Shown one piece after another: positions 22,566 through 31,906 of a stretch of 64,000 nucleotides of DNA. Under the pieces are notes generated by a model, which made no database searches, was not told where the DNA came from, and saw nothing but the letters and a program-made list of their open reading frames with translations. A program made the translations under genes and the position numbers. Each line of letters opens with the position of its first letter. The first letter of the stretch is position 1. This DNA is from a bacterium (GTDB lineage: Bacteria > Orphanbacterota > Orphanbacteria > Orphanbacterales > Orphanbacteraceae), in the NCBI GenBank assembly GCA_025782575.1, contig JALGYY010000043.1:62001-126000 (forward strand), given 5' to 3'.

Positions 22566-25500
22566 CTAGCGAACCAGCATCATCTTCTGCGTTCTGATTT
22601 CACCGAAGGCCTCGAGACGGGAGAAATATAGACCGCTCGCCACATGGCGCCCCGAGCGGTCCCGGCCGTCCCAGATGACAGTCCGCACCCCGCTCTCGAG
22701 AGCCCCGTCAATCAGTTCGCGAACGATGCGGCCCCGCACATCATAGACGACCAACCTGACCCGGCCGTCCCGGTTAAGGGAGACCTCGATCGAAGTCGCG
22801 GGATTAAAGGGGTTCGGCCTGTTCGGTCCGAGCAGCAGCCGCAAGGGTGGAACCGGAATCGCACCCCCCTTCCCGAAAACGGCGAATATCGTCGAGCCGG
22901 GCAACTCACTATCCAGACGGCCGGTCGCGAAATCGTAACTGGCCGGAATCTCCTCCCAGAGAGTTCCGCTCAAACGGAACAGGCCGGGAGCTCCGCCCTC
23001 GCCATGCTCTTCCAGTCCAAATAAGTGGAGTTCGACCCCCCGGTCGAGATCACCGAGTGTCAGGCGGTAAGGGCCTGCCTGCGCCTGCGCCCCTTCCGGC
23101 AGACGGGCACGTAGTCCATCCTCGGGGATGAGATAGAAGTAGGTGTCGCCGGTCGGCTTTCCCGGTGGAATGACAATCTCCACTTTCCCCGTCGTGTCTA
23201 CGATCGTTCCCCCCCTGGCTCCTCTGGCTACGCTGAGCGAGAAATTCTTGCTCGATAGGGACTTGTTCCCGGCGAGATCCTCTCCATCCACTTCAATCGT
23301 TCCGAAGCCGATCTCCGTCATGCGATAGGTGCTATGGTAAATTCCGCGCTGCACATCGATCGGGAAGACCGGGAGCATGGAATCGACCTCTCCCATCTGG
23401 AACCGGATGTTGGGACGTGCCGCAAGCACTTCGTCAGCAGCGACGATGAAGTCCACATACGCATTGGCAAATGCGGATGGCACAATACCGAGCGAGTAGG
23501 ACGGAGCGATTTCATCCACACTGGCAAATCCTTGCAGGAATACTGAGAACGAACTCTTCTCGCAGACGCCGAGGAACGTGCCGAACAGAGAGATATCCCG
23601 TACAAGATCGATCGAAGGCTCCGTATGAAGCGTCTGGATTTGAGCAACGTTCTGTACATCAAGTATTGAGAATCCATTGCCCCGTCTTGCCGCAAACAGA
23701 ATGCCGTCCGCGATCTCAATCCGCCTTGCTCCCACCATATCTTCAAATGTCTCAATCGAATCCGGGCGCGTCGGCTCTCGGACATCGACCACGGTAATCC
23801 CACGCTGGCGCCTCGCCAGATAGGCATAGCCGTTCCAGATGGAGACATCGAAAGCGCGGCCACTGTTGTCATCGTAACTCGACAGGAAGGCGGGGCTGGA
23901 AGGATTCGAAACATCGATCATGAAGAGTACGGGGCTCTGCGAACGCGTCGCCACATAGGCAATCCCATTGGCGACCACTACCCGATGGGCACCCGGCAGA
24001 ATGAGATCCGACTCCGGAGTGAACTCCGTCAGATATCCTCCGACTGCCGATGTAAAATCCTCGGACGATATGTCGTAGATCTGCAATCCTCCCTGATCTG
24101 CTGCGACGTATAGCAGCGAATCAAGAAGGAACAGACCGCCCGGTGATCCCCCTTCAAGGTCCACATTCCTGACGATCGACATGGCGTTCACATTGGTGAT
24201 GTCAACCTCGACAACCCGCGCACCGTCCACCACTACAAAGGCCCTGCGGTCGGAAACCACGATATCACCGATGCTTCCCCCCAGATTGATCGAGGAATGC
24301 CTCACCAGAGAGTCGCCGGGCAGAACTCCGAATGACCAGAAATTCCCTCCATTATCACCCACAACAAGCCTCTGATCAGAACCGGCCGTGCTGATCAACT
24401 CCAGCACGGGATCGTGAGCACCCACCGGAATGAGCGAAAAGTCTTCAAATGAGGCGAAGATCTCGAACCCGAATCGTCCTTCTGATACGAGAATCAGATT
24501 CTCTTTAAGTCTGATCGAAGAAGGTGGGCCGGATGTTTGAACGATGTCGGTTCGGCGTAGTCGGGAGGGGTCGAGCGTGGAGATGATATGAATGTTTCCG
24601 GGGGTTACCTGCCCCCTCCATTCGATCATGTAGGCCAGCCCTTCCACGGCGTCGATGCCGAAAAGGCCGATTGCTTCGAACTCCAGTGTATCGAGGGGGA
24701 GTGGAGACCCGGGATCGGAGATGTCGAGCGACACGACTCCCCCCTGCCTCTGAACGGCAAGTGCGAGTGTTCCGGTCAGGGCCGCGTCTGAGATAAATAA
24801 ATCGGAGTCCCAGAAAGATCGGCTCACAGGGTGCAGCGGGTCTGATACATCGAGGAACTGGACGCCTGCATTCCCCTGGGCCATGACGAGAATATCGCCT
24901 TCCACGTCCGCCCTCTGAGCGGCTCCGCCGGCCGGCGACACGGAAATCGTATCGGTAATCAGCGGTGAGGTCGGGTTGGAAACATCGATTACGACCAGGC
25001 CCTGCAGACCGGCACTTACGTAAAGAGCAGGACCCTTTCGATCGAGAGAGATGACCTGCCCACCTAACTGGAGGTGACCCAGTTCGACGCCGTCTCTCGT
25101 GTAGTAACCGACTGAATTAGAGCCTTCAGTTACATAGACCACGCTGTCGATCACGACGACGCTTGTCGCGACGTTTCCTGTCTTGATCGAATCGATCGTT
25201 TCGGGATTCCTCTCATTTGCGAGATCGATCAGGACGATTCCGTGAGACTGAGTCGCCACAAAAGCGGTGTCGCCCACCAGATCGAACCCGAGCAGCGAAG
25301 CTGCCGCAAATGTCTCTCGAGAGAGAAACGAGGTCCCCTCCGGCTCGACCACATCGACAGTGACGACCCCGGAATTGACTGTCGTCACTAGCGCGGACGA
25401 CCCGACCGGCACGACTCGCAGGATCTCGGATTCGAGCGCAACCCTGACGAGCGGTCCGGAAGAGAGCTCGGCCGGTTGCAGCATGATCAGTTCCGCAGTA

Positions 25501-26315
25501 TTGACAGAAACGACCAGAAGAGAATCGACCAGTGTGAGATCATGGATGGAGTCTCCCACCGCATAAGCGTCGGGATCGAGGCTCGGGGCTTCGGGATCGG
25601 ATACATCAATCTTGATGAGACCGCCCGCACCGATCGAGGCGAATAGATCTTCTCCCTGATGGGCCAGGTGCTCCACGAGATCAATGTTGATCCCGCCAAG
25701 TTCGGCGACGGTGAAGTCTGTAACATTCAGAAGTTCGATCCCCGAGCGCTCAGTCGCGATATAGGCCACATTGCCGTCAGCCACGAAATCGATAATCGGA
25801 TTGTTGTCGAACGGCCATCGATTCAATAGAACGGGATCGGTCGGATCGATGATGTAAATCGAAACGAAACCGCTGTCACGGTCCGCCACGAACAACCGCT
25901 GCTTCATGGTGTCCATGACTCCGAACGAGCTGAAAGCAGCGATCGTATCGACCGGCACCGGCAGGGCGGGATCCTGAACATCGAAAGTGAAGAGGCCGGC
26001 GCTCCCCCTCGTGACGAAGAGAAAATCTCCCCGAACGAGTACGTTTCCGCCCTCTCCGTCGAGGAGTACCTGAGTCAGAGAATCCGGCTCGAACGGATTG
26101 GCTCGATCGATGATCTGAAAACCGGCCGGATAGAGAACGTAGGTGATATTGCCGTTCGCCGTTACGTCGAGCGGGCCGTTCAGTAAATCCAGGCCGATGC
26201 GAACGGTCGTGTCCCCCTCGGCGCGGACAAACGGTGCCGCCACCACCTTCGGCCCGACCGCCATGGCGGCCAGGGTCAACACGAGAACAGACAGATGGGA
26301 GACGCGAACGGTCAT
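22566..26315 (-). CDS. Exported LVIVD/beta-propeller-like repeat surface protein with FlgD-Ig sorting tail
   Basis: A 1249-residue exported protein. Residues about 1-27 form a signal peptide (hydrophobic core LSVLVLTLAAMAV, then AAPFVRA). Most of the chain consists of roughly 40-45-residue LVIVD-type repeats with the pattern LxVVDVSNPTxPxxxD...; examples are LVVIDVSNPTSPLITDTI and MIDVSNPSSPAFLSSY. They form beta-propeller-like blades. The C terminus has RPNPFNPATS followed by a FlgD-like Ig fold ending in TQKMMLVR, the tail seen in type IX-like secreted proteins of the FCB group. The ATG at 26315 overlaps the stop of the lipoprotein gene (ATGA) and follows GAGG. It probably sits on the cell surface; ligand and function are unknown. 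Confidence 0.8.
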   Translation of the reverse strand: MTVRVSHLSVLVLTLAAMAVGPKVVAAPFVRAEGDTTVRIGLDLLNGPLDVTANGNITYVLYPAGFQIIDRANPFEPDSLTQVLLDGEGGNVLVRGDFLFVTRGSAGLFTFDVQDPALPVPVDTIAAFSSFGVMDTMKQRLFVADRDSGFVSIYIIDPTDPVLLNRWPFDNNPIIDFVADGNVAYIATERSGIELLNVTDFTVAELGGINIDLVEHLAHQGEDLFASIGAGGLIKIDVSDPEAPSLDPDAYAVGDSIHDLTLVDSLLVVSVNTAELIMLQPAELSSGPLVRVALESEILRVVPVGSSALVTTVNSGVVTVDVVEPEGTSFLSRETFAAASLLGFDLVGDTAFVATQSHGIVLIDLANERNPETIDSIKTGNVATSVVVIDSVVYVTEGSNSVGYYTRDGVELGHLQLGGQVISLDRKGPALYVSAGLQGLVVIDVSNPTSPLITDTISVSPAGGAAQRADVEGDILVMAQGNAGVQFLDVSDPLHPVSRSFWDSDLFISDAALTGTLALAVQRQGGVVSLDISDPGSPLPLDTLEFEAIGLFGIDAVEGLAYMIEWRGQVTPGNIHIISTLDPSRLRRTDIVQTSGPPSSIRLKENLILVSEGRFGFEIFASFEDFSLIPVGAHDPVLELISTAGSDQRLVVGDNGGNFWSFGVLPGDSLVRHSSINLGGSIGDIVVSDRRAFVVVDGARVVEVDITNVNAMSIVRNVDLEGGSPGGLFLLDSLLYVAADQGGLQIYDISSEDFTSAVGGYLTEFTPESDLILPGAHRVVVANGIAYVATRSQSPVLFMIDVSNPSSPAFLSSYDDNSGRAFDVSIWNGYAYLARRQRGITVVDVREPTRPDSIETFEDMVGARRIEIADGILFAARRGNGFSILDVQNVAQIQTLHTEPSIDLVRDISLFGTFLGVCEKSSFSVFLQGFASVDEIAPSYSLGIVPSAFANAYVDFIVAADEVLAARPNIRFQMGEVDSMLPVFPIDVQRGIYHSTYRMTEIGFGTIEVDGEDLAGNKSLSSKNFSLSVARGARGGTIVDTTGKVEIVIPPGKPTGDTYFYLIPEDGLRARLPEGAQAQAGPYRLTLGDLDRGVELHLFGLEEHGEGGAPGLFRLSGTLWEEIPASYDFATGRLDSELPGSTIFAVFGKGGAIPVPPLRLLLGPNRPNPFNPATSIEVSLNRDGRVRLVVYDVRGRIVRELIDGALESGVRTVIWDGRDRSGRHVASGLYFSRLEAFGEIRTQKMMLVR

Positions 26316-26971
26316 GGGAGCTGTCCTCGGAGGCTTTCAATCTCGCTCAAGAGCTGTTGTGTGTAATTAAGACTGCTCGGATCGAGGCCGTTGGCCGGGT
26401 TCAGGGCGTCGACATGACCTTGTGCCGCAGGATAGTTGGGCAGGATGAAGTAGGCCGAGGCGAGAAGGACTCGAAGGCGAACGGAATTCACAGTCGCCAG
26501 CCGGGGAAAGGTCCAGAAGTCGCCGGTCAGGCTAAGCCCTTCCTCCCCATATTCGATCGAATCGATCAGCCTCTGGAGCCCGATCTGAGGAATGTTGATT
26601 GACTGGGTGTGGGCCATGAACGCCGCCCCATAGTAAGCGGAGGCGAAGGTCAGACTCTCGGCGATGGCCGCTTCAAATTCGGTGAGCGAGAGCCCTGTAA
26701 AACCAAGCTCGATATTGCACCAGCCACGCCCTGCAATCGCCGGCGCGTAGGTGGAGTCGCGGCCGATGGCGAGATCGAATGTGTTTCGAGCTCCCTTGTA
26801 ATCCCCTTCGCCGTAGAAACGCCACGCCTCGTCGACGATGAATTCTATGGTCCTCCCCGTATTGTCGTCATCATCATCATCATCGCCACCGACCGGGCCG
26901 GTCGTGGAGCAGCCCACAAGGCAGAGGGCCACCACCATAGTCGCTGACAGGAACCAATCGTGCTGGGTCAT
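26312..26971 (-). CDS. TPR lipoprotein with poly-Asp linker
   Basis: A 219-residue predicted lipoprotein. The signal peptide ends in the lipobox VGCS (Cys21). A run of seven Asp follows directly after TTGPVGG, coded largely by repeated GAT triplets (26868-26888). The remainder is helical and TPR-like: YGEGDYKGARNTFDLAIGRDSTYAPAIAGRGW. Asp near +2 in some lipoproteins influences sorting, but here the residue after Cys is Ser. The gene has its own promoter (27012-27041) and is translationally coupled to the large surface repeat protein, suggesting that the two act together in the envelope. Confidence 0.75.
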   Translation of the reverse strand: MTQHDWFLSATMVVALCLVGCSTTGPVGGDDDDDDDNTGRTIEFIVDEAWRFYGEGDYKGARNTFDLAIGRDSTYAPAIAGRGWCNIELGFTGLSLTEFEAAIAESLTFASAYYGAAFMAHTQSINIPQIGLQRLIDSIEYGEEGLSLTGDFWTFPRLATVNSVRLRVLLASAYFILPNYPAAQGHVDALNPANGLDPSSLNYTQQLLSEIESLRGQLP

Positions 26972-27011
26972 TGAATCACCGTAGGGGGTTTAACAGGAAG
27001 CGTAGCCATAA

Positions 27012-27041
27012 ATTGTACCACGATTCGGCCCATTCCGTGAA
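27012..27041 (-). promoter_or_regulatory. Sigma70 promoter of the lipoprotein-surface protein operon
   Basis: On the minus strand: TTCACG (27041-27036), 18-nt spacer, TACAAT (27017-27012). The expected start is about 34 nt before the ATG at 26971. Confidence 0.45.
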
Positions 27042-27146
27042 GCGAGAACATCTCAGTGGCCGGACGTCGGGGACCGGCCGATTACCCGCTCCCGCCGGCC
27101 GATCTGGTCAGCCCGCCTCTCATTCGTACTTGTCGGCTCATTCCTT

Positions 27147-28235
27147 CTACCAAAAGAGGAGCCCCTCAAGCAAGACCCGATCATCGTCGATATCGTTTGT
27201 CTGTTCCCGCCGGGCCTGGTACTCCCCACGGAGAACGACGCCGTTGGCCGGTGAGATCGCGAGACCGCCCGAAAAAGTCGTCACCCGGTCATTCGGCGAG
27301 TCGGAGTCCGGATCGATCAGCTCCACACCGGCCAGGATGTCAATATAATCGAAGTGTTCCGAATCCTCGACGATCTTGTAAGCGATCCGGCCATAGAACG
27401 AAGTGGAAAACTGCTCTCCTGTCACCACGTCGACCCGCCGGCGAGTCCCTTCCGCCTGAAGATGAAGGGGCCCGTCATTCAGGGAAAAATCTCCGCCCAG
27501 AAGGATCGAAACCTGATCTCCGGAATCGTCGAATCGGTCCCAGGCAAGCGACCCTCCGATTTCGAGACCTGCCCGGGGGGAGTATCCGATCCTTCCGCCG
27601 ACCGCCTTTGAATTGTTGGAGTCGACACCTGTCTCATTCAGGTTCGCCCTCTTCTCGACGCTCGCGGCTTCGGTCGGCGATCCGGGAGATTCGTTCGCGG
27701 CCGCCGCAAAGTAGTTAAGATTTTGATCGAACAGATCTCCGTAAATACCTATAGCCGATACAATTTCGCTCTTGGAGCCAGGCCGAGATAGAAAGCGATT
27801 GATCCTGGTCGGTGCCCCCCTCATTTCAATCCCGAAAGGGAAATGAAACTGGCCGAACCGGAACGCCAGCGCACGATCGACGATCGAGTAGTCCCCCCGG
27901 ATCTGGCCCGATTCAAACTCACCCGATTGCAGATGGTAGATCCCCTCGACAAAGTACTGAACACGAGGAGAGGGGGAACCGGCGACCCAGACAGTTCCGG
28001 TCGATCGATTGCCGAATGAGTTTTTCCATGAAGTGGCTGCTGAATCGCCCGCGGCATCGGCAAGGCTCTCCACATCGAAGCTGCCGGTGATCGCCCCGAA
28101 GAAGCGGACACGATCAGACGTCTCCTCGGCCAGCAGGAAATCGTGCTTATAGTCGCCAAAACCGGCCGGCCGGGCATGGGCCGGGAGAAGAAGGGTAAGC
28201 GTGATTACGGTGCCAAACAGGCAGGATCTCATCAT
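27147..28235 (-). CDS. Porin-like outer-membrane beta-barrel protein
   Basis: A 362-residue exported protein. After a signal peptide (TVITLTLLLPAHARPAG), the chain shows alternating hydrophobic strands with aromatic ends, for example RALAFRFGQFHFPFG and VSILLGGDFSLN, and ends in LLEGLLFW, a terminal aromatic as in outer-membrane proteins. The motif FGQFHFPFGIE resembles phosphate-selective porin/OprO-like and related barrel families. I chose the ATG at 28235 (GGAGA 7 nt upstream); the upstream 23 residues of the open frame overlap yraN and are not signal-like. Its substrate is unknown. It supports a Gram-negative envelope. Confidence 0.75.
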   Translation of the reverse strand: MMRSCLFGTVITLTLLLPAHARPAGFGDYKHDFLLAEETSDRVRFFGAITGSFDVESLADAAGDSAATSWKNSFGNRSTGTVWVAGSPSPRVQYFVEGIYHLQSGEFESGQIRGDYSIVDRALAFRFGQFHFPFGIEMRGAPTRINRFLSRPGSKSEIVSAIGIYGDLFDQNLNYFAAAANESPGSPTEAASVEKRANLNETGVDSNNSKAVGGRIGYSPRAGLEIGGSLAWDRFDDSGDQVSILLGGDFSLNDGPLHLQAEGTRRRVDVVTGEQFSTSFYGRIAYKIVEDSEHFDYIDILAGVELIDPDSDSPNDRVTTFSGGLAISPANGVVLRGEYQARREQTNDIDDDRVLLEGLLFW

Positions 28236-28297
28236 GTGTTGTCTCCATGGGGAACCGTGCGGCCGGGACCACCGTTTCGGCTCTTGAAAAACCGAGG

Positions 28298-28672
28298 TTA
28301 ACACGTGGTGCGGCCCTCCGCGTCGAAGGCATTTCGAATATGCTCGACCGAGACCCCTCCCCGGTCGTCGGGGTGGAGACCGATCACATCGAATCGACAG
28401 GGCGCCTGCACATTCCTGGTACCGAGAAAGGCTCGCGCGGCTCGAATGAGCCGTCTTCTCTTTCTGAAGTCCACCGATTCCGCCGGCGATCCGTAGGCGG
28501 ACATTTTGCGATAGCGAACCTCAACAAAAACGACGACTCCCCGATCGATGGCGATCAGGTCGATTTCGCCCGTCCGCACCCGGAAATTCCTGACTCGGAT
28601 TTGATAACCCAGCCGGGTCAGGTAGCGCGCCGCGTACTCCTCGCCTCTTCTTCCGATTTCCCCTCGTTCCAC
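28298..28672 (-). CDS. yraN: YraN/UPF0102-family nuclease-like protein
   Basis: A 124-residue protein of the UPF0102 family, which has a restriction-endonuclease-like fold. The motif GEEYAARYLTRLGYQI and the PD-(D/E)xK-like GEIDLIAID...VVFVEVRYRK are present, so the putative metal site (E..D..E.K) is largely kept, with Arg-Tyr-Arg before the Lys. It starts at GTG and overlaps rnhB by 55 nt, the usual order rplS-rnhB-yraN. Family members are linked to DNA uptake or repair but the biochemical role is unproven. Confidence 0.88.
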   Translation of the reverse strand: MERGEIGRRGEEYAARYLTRLGYQIRVRNFRVRTGEIDLIAIDRGVVVFVEVRYRKMSAYGSPAESVDFRKRRRLIRAARAFLGTRNVQAPCRFDVIGLHPDDRGGVSVEHIRNAFDAEGRTTC

Positions 28673-29391
28673 AACCCATCCCCCTCAATGACCGGAACAT
28701 GAAAACTCTTTCGATGAATAGAACTCGACCCATGCCTGTGAATTGCCGCCGCATGATCTGTCGTCGGATAGCCTTTGTGGCCGCTGAACCCATAGACGGG
28801 ATAGAGTTTGTCGTACCCGGCCATCATCCGATCGCGGAAAACTTTGGCGATCACGGAAGCGGCAGCGATGGAGGGGATTCTGCGATCGCCTTTTATGACG
28901 GCGATCTGGGGGAGGCGTAGACCGCTCATGCGATTCCCGTCCACGATGATCCAGTCCGGTCTTCGGTCGAGCGAGCGGATCGCCCGATCCATCGCCTCTC
29001 TGGTAGCGCCCAGGATATTCCATCGGTCAATTCCCCCGGCCGTCACGATGCCGATCCCGACGGCAAGCGCTTCTTCCCGGATCCTGGGGAAAAGGGCGAG
29101 CCGCCTTTCGGGGGTCATCTGCTTCGAATCACGAAGCCCCGGAAGATCGAAACCTTCCGGGAGGACCACCGCCGATGCGACTACCGGCCCCGCCAGAGGC
29201 CCTCTGCCCGCTTCGTCCACTCCGGCCACAAACAGAAACCCCCTCTTCCGGAGGGAATCCTCCAGAGAGGGGGTCAAAAATGCGTTCTTCCAAGCCCTTC
29301 GCTTTGACCGGCCGAGCGCCTTCGCATCTGCCAGGACCGCCTCGATCACCTGATCGATCAGCGGGCCGGACAGGGCAAAGCCGTCCAGCAC
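28618..29391 (-). CDS. rnhB: Ribonuclease HII
   Basis: A 257-residue enzyme that cuts RNA in RNA-DNA hybrids and removes misincorporated ribonucleotides. The active-site acids are in VAGVDEAGRGPLAGPV (about residues 55-70), IIVDGN, and the family motif SIAAASVIAKVFRDR. GYPTTDHAAAIHRHG is also typical. There is an N-terminal extension of about 50 residues compared with short bacterial enzymes. The GTG start overlaps the rplS stop. It is part of the ffh-to-yraN operon. Confidence 0.95.
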   Translation of the reverse strand: MLDGFALSGPLIDQVIEAVLADAKALGRSKRRAWKNAFLTPSLEDSLRKRGFLFVAGVDEAGRGPLAGPVVASAVVLPEGFDLPGLRDSKQMTPERRLALFPRIREEALAVGIGIVTAGGIDRWNILGATREAMDRAIRSLDRRPDWIIVDGNRMSGLRLPQIAVIKGDRRIPSIAAASVIAKVFRDRMMAGYDKLYPVYGFSGHKGYPTTDHAAAIHRHGSSSIHRKSFHVPVIEGDGLWNEGKSEEEARSTRRAT

Positions 29392-29735
29392 TACCCCCGC
29401 TTCTCTTTCACGCGGGCAGCCTTGCCGACACGGTCACGGAGATAATACAGGCGTGATCTCCGGACATCACCGCGGCGAACCACAGCAATACTTGCTACAG
29501 ACGGTGACTGGAGGGGGAACACACGCTCCACACCAACGCCACCGCTGATCTTGCGAACCATGAAGGTCTCCGAGTAGCCGGCACCACGGCGCTGGATGAC
29601 GATACCCTGGAACGCCTGGAGCCGCTCCTTTTCGCCTTCACGGACGCGCACATCGACGCGAATCGTGTCACCTGGGCCGAAATCGGGAAGGTCGGTACGT
29701 AACTTGTCCGACTCGAGCTGTCTCAACATGTCCAT
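29391..29735 (-). CDS. rplS: 50S ribosomal protein L19
   Basis: A 114-residue ribosomal protein at the 30S-50S interface. The family signatures [24 protein letters not shown] and [19 protein letters not shown] are present, as is the C-terminal KLYYLRDRxGKAARxKEK-type end ([18 protein letters not shown]). Length is normal. It follows trmD by 72 nt, the standard order. Confidence 0.97.
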   Translation of the reverse strand: MDMLRQLESDKLRTDLPDFGPGDTIRVDVRVREGEKERLQAFQGIVIQRRGAGYSETFMVRKISGGVGVERVFPLQSPSVASIAVVRRGDVRRSRLYYLRDRVGKAARVKEKRG

Positions 29736-29807
29736 GATCTATCCATCCTTCTTGGTGGGAGCCGTTTCTCCCACGAACAATCCAGTGTAGCAACTCCTGG
29801 CTATCTG

Positions 29808-30509
29808 TCAATTCTCTTTTGTGTCCCCTTCGTCCCCTCGTAGATCAGGTCGGGATCGGCCCGTCTCCTCGTCCGCCTGACGATCGCGCCAGCGGGCGAT
29901 TTCCCCATGATTGCCGGAGAGCAGGACTTCGGGGACCTTCATGCCCCTGAATTCAGAGGGACGCGTATAGTACGCCCCATCGAGACCTCCCCTGGAGAAA
30001 GAGTCTTCTCCCGGAGAGTCCTCGTTCCCCAGTACCCCCGGCAGAAGCCGGATCGCGGCATCCATGAGAGCGAGCGCCGGAATCTCGCCGCCCGAGAGGA
30101 CGAAATCCCCAAGAGAAATCTCGAGATCCACCAGGGTGTCTCGAAAGCGCTGGTCCACTCCCTTATAGCGGCCGCACACCAGAATCCACTGATCGCCCTT
30201 TCTGAATTCTCCGGCCCGCTTCTGGCTGAACGGCTCCCCCTTGGGGGTCAAATAGACCACCGGGATTTCGATACCCGCTTTCTGCCGGATCGATTCCACC
30301 GCCTCGAAGAGAGGTTCCGGTTTCATCACCATTCCCGATCCCCCACCGTAGGGCGTGTCATCGACCATCCGGTGCTTATCGTGTGCATAGTCTCGGAGAT
30401 CGACAGGAATGATCTCGACCTGCCCCGCATCGATCGCCTTCCCGGTCACGCCGTACGCGAGCGGTCCGGGAAAGAGCTCAGGAAATATGGTGACAACATG
30501 GAAGCGCAT
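29808..30509 (-). CDS. trmD: tRNA (guanine37-N1)-methyltransferase TrmD
   Basis: A 233-residue SPOUT-class enzyme that methylates G37 of tRNAs to prevent frameshifting. Signatures include HRMVDDTPYGGGSGMVMKPEP, CGRYKGVDQRF and the knot motif LSGGEIPALALMDAAIRLLPGVLG. The start MRFHVVTIFPELF is canonical. It lies between rimM and rplS in the conserved operon. Confidence 0.97.
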   Translation of the reverse strand: MRFHVVTIFPELFPGPLAYGVTGKAIDAGQVEIIPVDLRDYAHDKHRMVDDTPYGGGSGMVMKPEPLFEAVESIRQKAGIEIPVVYLTPKGEPFSQKRAGEFRKGDQWILVCGRYKGVDQRFRDTLVDLEISLGDFVLSGGEIPALALMDAAIRLLPGVLGNEDSPGEDSFSRGGLDGAYYTRPSEFRGMKVPEVLLSGNHGEIARWRDRQADEETGRSRPDLRGDEGDTKEN

Positions 30510-30526
30510 CGTCGTGATCGGTTTCT

Positions 30527-31051
30527 CTATTCGGCCAGATCGAGAAGGCCGGGTACCGGGCGGGCTGTGATTCGCCGGTTTGCTAGGTCGATCTCCAGGA
30601 TCATCTCAGGAACAGCGGGGATCAGATGTTCTTTCTCCCCCTCGCGAACCACGTACATCTCACCGGCCGGGCATTCAACGACATCTTCGAGGGAGCCGAT
30701 CATAGCACCCTCTTCGGTTACTACATCGAATCCGATGAGCTGTTCCGGGAAAGGTCCCACGCCACCCGCGGCAATGAGCGCCGAGGCGGGGCAGGTTACG
30801 GAGAGACCGCGCAACTCGTCGGCGGCGTCCCGATCGGACACCCCTTCAAGCTTGACCAGATAGACGTCCTGGTGGGGGCGGACCCCCTCCACATGTGACG
30901 GCGTCGAGTCGGAACCGCTCTCGCCGACGAGGAGACTGTCAAGCCGGGTGATCTGATCTCGATATCGCCGATCGACATGGATACGGAGTTCCCCACGAAT
31001 GCCGTGGGGCCGCCCGATCGATCCGATCCGAATTCGTTCCTCTTCCACCAT
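30527..31051 (-). CDS. rimM: Ribosome maturation factor RimM
   Basis: A 174-residue 30S assembly factor that binds S19. The N-terminal RimM fold starts IRIGSIGRPHGIRGELRIH, and the C-terminal PRC-barrel shows LIGFDVVTEEGAMIGSLEDVV and HLIPAVPEMILEIDL. It is normal in length and position, between khpA and trmD. Confidence 0.95.
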   Translation of the reverse strand: MVEEERIRIGSIGRPHGIRGELRIHVDRRYRDQITRLDSLLVGESGSDSTPSHVEGVRPHQDVYLVKLEGVSDRDAADELRGLSVTCPASALIAAGGVGPFPEQLIGFDVVTEEGAMIGSLEDVVECPAGEMYVVREGEKEHLIPAVPEMILEIDLANRRITARPVPGLLDLAE

Positions 31052-31061
31052 TTCCGGCGCC

Positions 31062-31292
31062 CTACTCGACGATCTCCAACACAGCCCTTACGCCCGCCTT
31101 GGAGGAAAGGACACCAAGCAGTGAACGCATGGCATGGGCGGTCCGGCCATTCTTGCCGATTACCCTGCCGAGGTCCGGCTTCGCTACACGTAATTCGAAA
31201 ACCGTCAGATCATCGCGCTTTTTCCTGTCGACCCGGACTTTATCGGGATCTTCCACCAATAGCCGGGCGACATGTTCGATCATATCCTTCAT
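31062..31292 (-). CDS. khpA: KH-domain RNA-binding protein KhpA
   Basis: A 76-residue single KH domain, typical length. The GxxG loop is in RVIGKNGRTAHAMRSLL. It starts MKDMIEHVARLLVEDPDKV, as usual for the YlqC/KhpA family encoded between rpsP and rimM. It probably acts as an RNA chaperone with KhpB-like partners, which are not in this window. Confidence 0.93.
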   Translation of the reverse strand: MKDMIEHVARLLVEDPDKVRVDRKKRDDLTVFELRVAKPDLGRVIGKNGRTAHAMRSLLGVLSSKAGVRAVLEIVE

Positions 31293-31321
31293 GTTGCAAG
31301 GTCCTCACTGTGTTGATCGAA

Positions 31322-31840
31322 TCAGGACTCGGTGTCGGCGGCCGGCTCTTCGGACTTCGCGGGAGCTTCGGCTGTTGCGTCGGCGGTCACTTCGGCCTCT
31401 GCAGGTGCTTCGGCAGTCACTTCAACCTCTGCGGGTGCTTCGACTGCGGCTGGTGCCTCGTCGGCCGGACCCGAAGCGACTTTGCGCTTCCCTTTTCGCT
31501 TCGACCCGTGGGAGTCGAGCTCATGGGCAAACAGATCCATGGAGATTTTCATCTCTTCTTCCCGAAGTTCCTCGCCTCCTTTGACCGCCTCATAGCGGGC
31601 CAGCACGCCGGAATTGCGGAGAATCCTCTCCACCGTACCGGTGAGCTCCACCCCTTCGCCGAGCCAATGGAATGCTTTTCCCTGATTGACGGTAACACGC
31701 GCCGGATTGGTGAGCGGATTGTATGTTCCTAGAATCTCAATAAACCTTCCGTCCCGGGCGCGGCGCGAATCCGCCACCACGATTCTGTAGAAGGGACGTT
31801 TTTTCCGCCCGTGTCGGGCGAGTCGCATCTTTACGGACAC
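31322..31840 (-). CDS. rpsP: 30S ribosomal protein S16 with long acidic Ala/Pro/Glu tail
   Basis: The first about 85 residues are canonical S16: MRLARHGRKKRPFYRIVVADSRRARDGRFIE, GTYNPLTNP. The protein is 172 residues, roughly twice normal length. The extension is basic at first (SKRKGKRK) and then a low-complexity tail of about 50 residues with APAEVEVTAE/APAEAEVTAD repeats, coded by an imperfect 30-nt tandem repeat around 31380-31450. The start is GTG at 31840 (GGAG 7 nt upstream). A similar acidic tail on S16 occurs in some bacteria, but its role is unknown. Confidence 0.95.
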   Translation of the reverse strand: MSVKMRLARHGRKKRPFYRIVVADSRRARDGRFIEILGTYNPLTNPARVTVNQGKAFHWLGEGVELTGTVERILRNSGVLARYEAVKGGEELREEEMKISMDLFAHELDSHGSKRKGKRKVASGPADEAPAAVEAPAEVEVTAEAPAEAEVTADATAEAPAKSEEPAADTES

Positions 31841-31906
31841 CGAATCTCTCCTCTTTTTTTTCGGTCTACCGGGGAAGCCCCGTTTGTTCCCGTTTTACCC
31901 GGCCGG

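Noticed and set aside
26866-26890. GAT repeat as a CRISPR or regulatory repeat
   Set aside because: It is a short in-frame microsatellite coding Asp. No spaced direct repeats of CRISPR type were noticed anywhere in the window.
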